A DNA stretch of 28,744 nt from a virus: positions 1-28,744 of IMG/VR virus record IMGVR_UViG_3300033153_005202. One strand, 5' to 3'. Position 1 is the stretch's first letter; each line of letters starts with the position of its first letter. Position numbers and translations under genes: made by a program. Of this stretch, positions 1 to 5,573 are shown piece by piece. The notes below the pieces were generated by a model, which worked only from the letters and a program-made list of their open reading frames with translations, was not told the DNA's origin and did no database searches.

Positions 1-400
1 AGTCAACGAATTTAACCGGCTAGAAGATCAAGAAATAAAGCATGAAATATTGGATACGGACAAAGAAAAAGATCTTTGTCTCTTGCTCATTCCGAATGTA
101 GAATCAATTCCCTTAAAAATCTCAAAAAGATATCCAATACATGGAGATATCGTTCACATTGCAGGTTGTCCAAGTAGACGATCAGTCGTTAATTCTACAG
201 GACATTTTAGCGGTATAGACTCTGACGATGAATACGTAATATTTGCAGAATGCGGGGGTGGATGTAGCGGAGGTCCCGTCTTCGATGAAAACGGTAGAGT
301 TCTTGGGGTATATAATTCCGAATTACACGCCAATTCAACTGTTGGATTTTCTTGTACTCTGGGCGATCTAAAAATGTTTCTTTTGGGAGTAAATCTATGA
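1..400 (+). CDS. Trypsin-like serine protease, C-terminal part (5' truncated by window edge)
   Basis: The reading frame (codons from base 2) is open to the left edge, so the start and the catalytic His lie outside the window. About 132 residues are visible. The segment KDLCLLLI resembles the catalytic-Asp strand of chymotrypsin/HtrA-fold proteases (D-L-x-L-L). Further on, GGGCSGGPVFDENGRVLGV is the classical G-x-S-G-G-P motif, with the nucleophile Ser encoded at 266-268, followed by the usual strand that closes the S1 pocket. In a phage it may process virion or host surface proteins, but no substrate can be read here. It overlaps the next gene by 4 bases (ATGA), so the two are likely translationally coupled in the structural/lysis operon. 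A TTG at 50 is in frame but would cut into the domain, so it is not taken as the start. The fold call is firm; the biological role is open. Confidence 0.8.
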   Translation, partial: VNEFNRLEDQEIKHEILDTDKEKDLCLLLIPNVESIPLKISKRYPIHGDIVHIAGCPSRRSVVNSTGHFSGIDSDDEYVIFAECGGGCSGGPVFDENGRVLGVYNSELHANSTVGFSCTLGDLKMFLLGVNL

Positions 401-687
401 CAGCTCTAAGTGAAAAAATAGAAGAAATTTCAACTCATCAAATAGTGACTTCCACAAAGGTAGAAGGACTTGAAGAGAAAGTTAGTTGCCTCGACACAAA
501 GGTCGGAGGCATAAAAGAAGATATAGTTGCCGTAAAGACAGATACGAGCTGGATCAAGAAGATTCTTTCTATAATGTTGGCAGCTATTGTGGGAGGTATG
601 CTCACGCTTGGAGGCAAGATGGTATTCGAAAACGTTCCTTCTCCGGCCATGGCGCAGAGCGCTAATCATGAAACGACAACCCCGTAA
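397..687 (+). CDS. XhlA-like coiled-coil membrane protein
   Basis: This is a 96-residue protein. Residues 1-50 form an amphipathic heptad-rich coiled coil (repeated E/K with I, V, L). Then KTDTSWIKKILSIMLAAIVG leads into one transmembrane helix (about residues 53-73) and a short polar tail. A coiled coil ending in 'TDTSWIK' plus a single membrane helix is typical of the XhlA/hemolysin family of phage holin-associated proteins. The ATG at 397 overlaps the protease stop (ATGA). A longer reading from 352 is rejected because it would overlap the protease by about 50 bases. The holin-like gene follows with a 20-base overlap, so this is probably a lysis pair. The alternative is a structural membrane anchor. 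Confidence 0.6.
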   Translation: MTALSEKIEEISTHQIVTSTKVEGLEEKVSCLDTKVGGIKEDIVAVKTDTSWIKKILSIMLAAIVGGMLTLGGKMVFENVPSPAMAQSANHETTTP

Positions 688-916
688 TCAGAAAATCCGT
701 TTCGCCTATTTTGCGATTATGATGATAGCTCTTGGGTTTGTTGCTACTGCATTCACTCCAGCTCTTCTTCCTTCTTTTGGTTTATTTGTTGGAGGTGTTA
801 CTGGCGTAGCAGGATTGATCTTTGCGGGAAACGTAGCACAAAAAGCATTGACTAAAGATGTTTATCTCAAGGAACTTGAGAAGTTACCTGATAATAGTAC
901 AATAGGAACGTTCTAG
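668..916 (+). CDS. Small two-helix membrane protein, holin-like
   Basis: This 82-residue protein starts with a basic N-terminus (MKRQPRNQKIR). Two hydrophobic helices follow, about residues 12-32 and 36-56, separated by a short turn with Pro and Ser. The tail is charged and Lys/Glu-rich. Size and topology fit class II holins, which form lesions in the inner membrane so that the endolysin can reach peptidoglycan, but there is no diagnostic motif. It overlaps the XhlA-like gene by 20 bases and has only a weak ribosome binding site, suggesting translational coupling. An upstream in-frame ATG at 587 would add an unlikely Trp/Arg-rich leader lying wholly inside the previous gene. The endolysin itself is about 12 kb away with its own promoter. 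Confidence 0.5.
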   Translation: MKRQPRNQKIRFAYFAIMMIALGFVATAFTPALLPSFGLFVGGVTGVAGLIFAGNVAQKALTKDVYLKELEKLPDNSTIGTF

Positions 917-927
917 AGGAGAAAACG

Positions 928-1239
928 ATCGCATTAACTAATAGTCAACTACAGGCACGTATTGAAGTAATAGAAAATGCGCTCAATAAAATTAGTACAG
1001 CGCTCAATAATGTAGCTACCCGCCGCGAGCTAAAAAATCTCATGGCAGTGATCGAATCTCAAATTACTTCCCTTCAACAAGTTGTAGGAGTGATAGATGA
1101 GGCTGGCGCTCTGTATCCTCCTAGATATACCACTACAGAAAGAGACGCTCTGACTGTTACGGAAGGAGCAATGATCATAAATATTTCTCTCGGAAAAGCA
1201 CAAGTCTATATAAGTGACGCTTGGACTAATTTGAATTAA
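928..1239 (+). CDS. Short fibre-associated protein, paralogue of the tail-fibre N-terminus, apparent ATC start
   Basis: The frame encodes about 103 residues that parallel the first 103 residues of the next gene: a coiled-coil start (ALTNSQLQA), the block TRRELKNL, then AVIESQITSLQ, then LYPPR-TTTERDAL, ending in a 'YISDAW' strand. No ATG, GTG or TTG lies between the upstream in-frame stop and an internal ATG at 1042. That internal ATG would delete the conserved coiled coil. A strong AGAGGAG (915-921) sits 6 bases before ATC-GCA-TTA-ACT-AAT (928), which aligns exactly with ATG-GCA-TTA-ACT-AAT of the paralogue at 1239. ATC is therefore the best start, unless the base is an error for ATG. The stop overlaps the next ATG (TAATG). 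The protein is probably a small virion component or fibre adaptor. The function is inferred only from the paralogue. Confidence 0.7.
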   Translation: MALTNSQLQARIEVIENALNKISTALNNVATRRELKNLMAVIESQITSLQQVVGVIDEAGALYPPRYTTTERDALTVTEGAMIINISLGKAQVYISDAWTNLN

Positions 1240-3779
1240 TGGCATTAACTAATTCGCAGTTGCAGGCGCAGCTTGAACTTGCTCAATTAAAGCTCAACCA
1301 GGTTCAGACAAGCTTAAATAATACCGCCACCCGCCGCGAATTAAAAAACCTCGTAGCAGTAATTGAATCTCAGATCACTTCTCTTCAAGATGTAGTAGGG
1401 ACAGTAGATGCAACAGGTTCTCTTTATCCCCCGCGCGTAACAACAACTGAAAGAGATGCTCTAAATCCTGCACAGGGAGCAATTGTATATAACACTACAA
1501 CCGATGCTCTAAATCTTTATACTGGATCAAGTTGGGTACTAGCGTCAACAGACGTAGAAGACATAGATCACGGAACATTAGGTGGCCTATCAGACGACGA
1601 TCATACACAGTATATTCTTGCAGATGGAACAAGAGACTTTTCTGCTGCGGTAGGAGGAGTAACTCCCGTAGTTAGTGGAGATTTAGCTACAAAAGGTTAT
1701 ATCGATGACGAGATAGCTGGTTTCTCCACAGATCACGGAGATCTTACAGGCCTATCAGACGACGATCACCCACAATACGGAGCAATAGCCGATACAGAAG
1801 CAATTAGCGCTCTCTGGACCTTCTCAACCCATCCTTCAGGCCTAGACCACAGCGAACTCCTTAATCGAGACAGCGACGATCACGATCACTATTTTCTTAT
1901 AGACGGCACTAGAGCTATGTCGGGTGCTCTTAAATTAACTAACGGTTCAAAGATTACAGATAGTGCAGACGGCATTATTGAGATAACTAACAACGCTGAA
2001 GATGAAGGTATTCGACTCGATACACAGTCAGGCAACAAACGACTGACTGTCACTACAGCGAGCGGCATTGGCGTCAATATATATGCAGCTAACGGTTTTT
2101 TTGGGAATGGCTTTAGCTTTGCTAGCACGAGCCTTGTATTTGGAGGTAACGGGGGAACAATAACACATTCTACTGCCGGGATGCCAGTACAGCTAGTAAG
2201 TAGAACTAGTACAGATGATACTACGTCGGGTTTCGCATCTTTAAGGACTGGGAATAATACTGCCTCAGGCAATTATGGCACAGGAGATGTCTCCATTTAC
2301 ACGGGCAGCACTACCACAGATGGTAATACGGGCGATATAAAAATTTCCACTGGCGCAGCAGGAGCAGGCGCTGCAGATGCAGGTGACATCATCTTCGCAG
2401 TGAATGGCGCATTCGGTAATGGAACTACGTTATTAACACTAGATGCTTCGGCAGGGACATTAGTTGCTGGCGGCGATATCAACCTCAACACGAACTCCAA
2501 GCAGCTTGTCGTTGATGCTGGAACTGTTTCCGATCCATCTATCGTGTTTGGAGACGATGACGACGGTAGTGGTACAGGAATATATCGCGAGGACACTGAT
2601 GCACTTGGTCTCGTAGCTGGTGGAGTCTCGGTTGTGAAAGTTTACAACCAATACGTAAACGTTACACGAGCACTCTACGGTAGCGCTATACATACTACCG
2701 ATAACGGAAAAACCAGCTTTGGAAATGCGTACAGTACTCCTGATGCGTGGTTATCGTGGTCAAATACAGGAACACATCACCTTGAGTTTGCGTTGACTAA
2801 TGGCGATGGCAGCGGAAATGACAAGGTTGTGTGGTATGCCAACCAGGGAGAAAAACATTTTTATATCGGAGAAATCGCCCAATCTGTCAAGCTCGACACC
2901 TCTGTCGACAGCGTCCTAACGCTGACGGATGAGAGTGGAGGGAATCTAGAGATAATATCCCAGACTTTTGGAGCTACAACTTTCCGACAGAAAGGAAACG
3001 CAGCGTTTAGTGTTACAAATAACGCTTATGCTCAGTCTCTCAGTATTAATACGTCAGCTGGGTCTGGAGCTTATGCCAGCGGTGCCATAACGATTAATAC
3101 CGGAGATACCGTAAACGCCGGAGACTACGATTCTGGTGCGCTTTCGCTCTACACAGGAGACACCACTACAGACGGTGATTCTGGCGACGTAAATATCTAC
3201 ACTGGTGTAGCTGGTGCAGGTATAGCCGATGCCGGCGATATCATCTTTGCAGTGAATGGCGCACCAGGTGCTGGAACTACAATGATGACGATGGATGCCT
3301 CGGCTGGCAAGATTCTCGTAGGTAACAATACGGAAATTACCGGCACACTTGACGTTAACAACAACATCACCTGCTCATCTGGTATTTTCAACATCGTCAA
3401 TAACTCACAGGGCGTCGGCCTAAACGTCAAGACCATTAACACGTCGAATGCAGCCAACGGTGGTGGCGTATCGATGTACTCTGGAGACAACACAAACGCA
3501 GGAGACTACGATTCTGGTGCGCTTTCTATCTACACTGGCACTACAAATACAGACGGAGACACAGGAAATGTAGAGATCTACACTGGTGCAGCAGGAGCAG
3601 GTAATGGCGATGCTGGTGATATCAATTTTGCCACCCACGGTTCTGCAAATGTACATCTTCAAATTACAGGAGCTGGAGCAATTATGGTTCCAACTATTCC
3701 TACCTCTGATCCTTCTGTCGCCGGTCAGCTCTGGGCAGATTCTACAGATGGATATACCCTAAAGGTATCTCAAGGTTAA
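1239..3779 (+). CDS. Repetitive tail-fibre / receptor-binding structural protein
   Basis: This is an 846-residue protein. Residues 1-55 form a coiled coil shared with the preceding gene. A small module follows (LYPPR-TTTERDAL-GAIVYNTTT-LYTGSSW, about 65-105). Next come three copies of the tail-fibre signature DHG-x-L-x-GL-DDDH-x-QY and a related HDHYFLIDGTRAMSGALKL segment (about 110-230). The rest is Gly/Asp/Thr/Ser-rich beta-repeat sequence, with recurring YTG-x-TTTDG-x-GD and ADAGDI-FAVNGA units typical of trimeric beta-helical fibres. The last 25 residues (VPTIPTSDPSVAGQLWAD) resemble the conserved end of many phage fibres. Start: ATG overlapping the previous stop. The protein probably contacts the host surface. 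No chaperone or peptidase domain is visible at the C-terminus. The family is confident; the receptor is unknown. Confidence 0.85.
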   Translation: MALTNSQLQAQLELAQLKLNQVQTSLNNTATRRELKNLVAVIESQITSLQDVVGTVDATGSLYPPRVTTTERDALNPAQGAIVYNTTTDALNLYTGSSWVLASTDVEDIDHGTLGGLSDDDHTQYILADGTRDFSAAVGGVTPVVSGDLATKGYIDDEIAGFSTDHGDLTGLSDDDHPQYGAIADTEAISALWTFSTHPSGLDHSELLNRDSDDHDHYFLIDGTRAMSGALKLTNGSKITDSADGIIEITNNAEDEGIRLDTQSGNKRLTVTTASGIGVNIYAANGFFGNGFSFASTSLVFGGNGGTITHSTAGMPVQLVSRTSTDDTTSGFASLRTGNNTASGNYGTGDVSIYTGSTTTDGNTGDIKISTGAAGAGAADAGDIIFAVNGAFGNGTTLLTLDASAGTLVAGGDINLNTNSKQLVVDAGTVSDPSIVFGDDDDGSGTGIYREDTDALGLVAGGVSVVKVYNQYVNVTRALYGSAIHTTDNGKTSFGNAYSTPDAWLSWSNTGTHHLEFALTNGDGSGNDKVVWYANQGEKHFYIGEIAQSVKLDTSVDSVLTLTDESGGNLEIISQTFGATTFRQKGNAAFSVTNNAYAQSLSINTSAGSGAYASGAITINTGDTVNAGDYDSGALSLYTGDTTTDGDSGDVNIYTGVAGAGIADAGDIIFAVNGAPGAGTTMMTMDASAGKILVGNNTEITGTLDVNNNITCSSGIFNIVNNSQGVGLNVKTINTSNAANGGGVSMYSGDNTNAGDYDSGALSIYTGTTNTDGDTGNVEIYTGAAGAGNGDAGDINFATHGSANVHLQITGAGAIMVPTIPTSDPSVAGQLWADSTDGYTLKVSQG
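1583..3612 (+). repeat. Internal repeats of the tail-fibre gene
   Basis: Several segments recur almost exactly. GCCTATCAGACGACGATCA occurs near 1585 and 1751 (the DDDH motif). A 26-base segment beginning GGAGACTACGATTCTGGTGC occurs near 3120 and 3502. The segment GCAGTGAATGGCGCA occurs near 2397 and 3250, each followed by a GGAACTAC element. The repeats encode the YTG/TDG and ADAGDI modules. They reflect protein-level repeat expansion and could support recombination between copies. Confidence 0.7.
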
Positions 3780-3845
3780 TACAGGATAGTTTTCTCGCCG
3801 GGCGAATAAATCTTCATCCACTCTCTTCTTTTGTCGACTTCTTCC

Positions 3846-3866
3846 CTCTACTCTGATAGAGTAGGG
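3846..3866 (+). promoter_or_regulatory. RNA hairpin that would sequester a ribosome binding site
   Basis: The bases CTACTCT (3848-3854), loop GAT, and AGAGTAG (3858-3864) form a perfect 7-bp stem. It is extended by a T-G and a C-G pair to 3846/3866. The 3' arm contains the only purine-rich stretch (GAGTAGGG) before the ATG at 3869, so folding would hide that ribosome binding site. There is no U-run after it, so it does not look like an intrinsic terminator. Structure-controlled starts of this kind are known for phage late or homing-endonuclease genes. The role here is inferred. Confidence 0.5.
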
Positions 3867-3868
3867 TC

Positions 3869-3991
3869 ATGACAACAATAGACACATTTTGGGACTTCTT
3901 AGACGCCCATAAAACCCGCCGAAAATTTAAACCAGAAAGAGATCGCAGCCATTTGTACCCTTTTTTCCTAAGCATTTTCTTATACTTATAG
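3869..3991 (+). pseudogene. Displaced 5' remnant of the Cas4-like exonuclease gene
   Basis: The first 31 codons read MTTIDTFWDFLDAHKTRRKF and then KPERDRSHLYP. They match the start of the intact exonuclease gene at 4624 (FWDFLDSHKTRRKFKP through LYP) with no gap. The match ends at the sequence TTTGTACCC (3952-3960), which recurs at 4701-4709. Beyond it the frame runs into unrelated sequence (FFLSIFLYL) and stops at 3991. Many of the nucleotide differences between the two copies are synonymous, so this looks like the resident allele's 5' end, pushed aside when the neighbouring endonuclease module arrived with its own diverged copy. It may still be translated as a 40-residue peptide, but the nuclease domain is gone. 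Confidence 0.8.
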
Positions 3992-3997
3992 TATAAT
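3992..3997 (+). promoter_or_regulatory. Putative -10 box of the endonuclease module
   Basis: A perfect TATAAT lies just inside the left end of the inserted module, with AT-rich DNA before it but no good -35. Transcription would start near 4004, placing the AAAGGA at 4012-4017 in a very short leader before the ATG at 4023. The box is judged by sequence alone, and such hexamers are common in AT-rich DNA. Confidence 0.35.
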
Positions 3998-4022
3998 AGA
4001 GGGTATGGAAGAAAGGACTGGA

Positions 4023-4634
4023 ATGATATATATAGTGACTTCACCAAGTAGAAAATCGTATATTGGAAAGACTATGACTTCTTTATCTGACAGAAAGTCG
4101 AAACATTTGAACGCTATCAAAGATAGAAAAAGAAAGGCTAATTATAAATTTGCTAATGCGATCAAGAAATATGGAGATGAGCTTAAGTGGGAAATATTGT
4201 ATAAAGATATTCCAATATCTATATTGGCTGTAGCAGAAATGTGTGCCATTTACGCATATGACACTTTGGGTAATGGATATAACTGCACTGAAGGCGGCGA
4301 AGGAAGTTACGGATATAAACATAGCGAAGAAACAAAGGAAAAAATGAAAACAAATCACAAAGGCTGTACTGGAATAAAAATGTCAAAGGAAACAAAAAGA
4401 AAGATAGGCGAAGCTAATGGCGAAAACCTTAGAAAACTTGCCAAACTTCAACCAAAAGGAGAAAAAAGTCCTCAAGCTAAATTGACACAAGAACAAGTTG
4501 ACAAAATAAGGGCTTCCTATTTTGAAGATAAAGAATCTCAATATAAAATTGCAAAAGAATACAAAGTAACAAGATCGGCAATAGCTCACATAGTTCGAGG
4601 AACGTCATGGAAGGAAAGTTTTAATGGAAGATAA
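4023..4634 (+). CDS. GIY-YIG homing endonuclease with NUMOD-like and HTH DNA-binding regions
   Basis: This is a 203-residue protein. The GIY-YIG nuclease core occupies residues 1-95: MIYIV at the start, SYIGKT (12-17), the catalytic Arg of SDRKS (R24), the metal-binding Glu (E72, AEMCA), and the GYNCTEGGEG strand (85-94). Two NUMOD3-type repeats follow (YKHSEETKEKM and MSKETKRKIGEAN, about 98-132). A C-terminal helix-turn-helix (LTQEQVDKIRASY, then YKIAKEYKVTRSAIAHIVRG, about 153-193) probably reads the target. The start at 4023 is preferred over the ATG at 4005 because AAAGGA lies 5 bases upstream and the fold begins exactly there. The gene overlaps the exonuclease gene by 11 bases and supplies its ribosome binding site. 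Free-standing endonucleases of this kind cleave endonuclease-free alleles and spread by repair. Confidence 0.9.
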   Translation: MIYIVTSPSRKSYIGKTMTSLSDRKSKHLNAIKDRKRKANYKFANAIKKYGDELKWEILYKDIPISILAVAEMCAIYAYDTLGNGYNCTEGGEGSYGYKHSEETKEKMKTNHKGCTGIKMSKETKRKIGEANGENLRKLAKLQPKGEKSPQAKLTQEQVDKIRASYFEDKESQYKIAKEYKVTRSAIAHIVRGTSWKESFNGR

Positions 4635-5532
4635 ATTTTGGGATTTCCTAGATTCTCATAAGACACGTAGAAAGTTTAAGCCAGAGATAAGGCATGACTC
4701 TTTGTACCCGTCAGAGGCTTCTGTACAGTTCTATGACGGACATGGAGATCTAACGACTGAAGGTCAATGCATGAGAGCGGCCTTCTTTCGCGTAGAAGGA
4801 GGATTAGAACCTATTCCTCACTCTGCCTATACTCAATGGATATTTGAGATGGGAAATCGCGTAGAACAGATGATCGTTGACGAATGTAAGATGGCTGGTG
4901 TTTGGGTTGATAATAGTATTAAGTTTTACAATAAGGAATATAATATATCAGGCGAAATAGATGTTCTTCTAATAGAACCTGACGGCAGTGATATTATTTA
5001 TCCCGCCGAGATAAAAAGTTGCTATGGTTACTTTGCGAAGAAAGAGATTATGGGCAATACCAAGCAGGTAGGACAGCCCAAGATGAGTCAACTATTGCAG
5101 TTACTGGTTTATCTCAATGAATTTAAAGATCAATTCCCTTACGGTAAGATGATTTATTTCTTCCGAGACACTACAGAGCGTAAGACATTTAAGATCGAGT
5201 TACATCAGGAAGGAGATATTACCTATCCCAAGATCGACGGTAGAGTAGTTAAGTCCTATTCAATTAATGATATTCTCGCGCGATACAAAAAATTGCAGAA
5301 GTATATCGACACTAAGACTGTACCTCCAATGGATTATGAGCTACAATATCCAGATGAAAAGATCCACGACTTTGCGAAGAAGGGAAAGATTGGTAAGACG
5401 AAGTATCAGCTATTCTGCAAGGGAAAGCTCAAGGATTACGAGCACCTCGGAGACTGGCGTTGTGGCTACTGCAGTTACAAACATGAATGCTTCCCAGACG
5501 CAATCGATCCGCCGAAGAAGACACACCTGTAG
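4624..5532 (+). CDS. Cas4/RecB-like exonuclease with an Fe-S cluster
   Basis: This 302-residue PD-(D/E)XK nuclease shows GNRVEQ (E81), GEID (110-113, metal-binding D113), the catalytic pair AEIKS (E129, K131) and the QPKMSQLLQLLVYL helix (motif QxxxY-like). Four cysteines frame the domain in the AddB/Cas4 pattern: C49 near the N-terminus, then C280-x2-C283-x5-C289, with C265 as a further candidate. Such proteins are metal-dependent single-strand exonucleases that make 3' ends for recombination. Context, just before primase-helicase, suggests recombination-dependent replication. The first 29 codons came with the inserted endonuclease module; a displaced older copy is at 3869. The ribosome binding site GGAAGGAAAG lies inside the end of the endonuclease gene. 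No CRISPR genes are nearby, so a Cas4 function in spacer acquisition is not implied. Confidence 0.85.
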   Translation: MEDKFWDFLDSHKTRRKFKPEIRHDSLYPSEASVQFYDGHGDLTTEGQCMRAAFFRVEGGLEPIPHSAYTQWIFEMGNRVEQMIVDECKMAGVWVDNSIKFYNKEYNISGEIDVLLIEPDGSDIIYPAEIKSCYGYFAKKEIMGNTKQVGQPKMSQLLQLLVYLNEFKDQFPYGKMIYFFRDTTERKTFKIELHQEGDITYPKIDGRVVKSYSINDILARYKKLQKYIDTKTVPPMDYELQYPDEKIHDFAKKGKIGKTKYQLFCKGKLKDYEHLGDWRCGYCSYKHECFPDAIDPPKKTHL

Positions 5533-5573
5533 TTAACCAACAACATAACAACTAGATAGAATAGGTAAAACCA

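Larger units (their letters stand above)
3961..4709 (+). mobile_element. GIY-YIG homing-endonuclease insertion carrying a replacement 5' end of its target gene
   Basis: The 749-base segment lies between two copies of TTTGTACCC (3952-3960 and 4701-4709). It contains the GIY-YIG endonuclease gene and a second, diverged copy of the first 29 codons of the exonuclease gene. Removing it restores one uninterrupted exonuclease frame: the remnant through LYP, then SEASVQF. The boundaries are inferred from where homology between the two 5' copies ends. The left boundary is sharp. The right one is defined by the direct repeat and could lie anywhere within the duplicated tract. Confidence 0.7.

Noticed and set aside
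587-667. Longer form of the holin-like protein starting at 587
   Set aside because: The extra residues are Trp/Arg-rich, lie wholly inside the previous gene, and have no ribosome binding site.
1889-3493. Several 98-127 codon minus-strand frames under the tail fibre
   Set aside because: They mirror the Gly/Asp/Thr-rich repeats of the fibre gene (Val/Pro/Ser-rich shadows) and lack starts with ribosome binding sites.
1583-3612. CRISPR array or diversity-generating retroelement in the repeated fibre region
   Set aside because: The repeats are coding, unevenly spaced and diverged, with no spacer structure; no reverse transcriptase or template/variable repeat pair was seen.
3796-3804. Intrinsic terminator after the tail-fibre gene
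   Set aside because: The TCGC-CGG-GCGA stem is only 4 bp and no T-run follows.
4005-4022. ATG at 4005 as the start of the GIY-YIG gene
   Set aside because: Its purine stretch (AGAGGG) is only one base from the ATG, while the ATG at 4023 has an ideal AAAGGA spacing and begins the domain.
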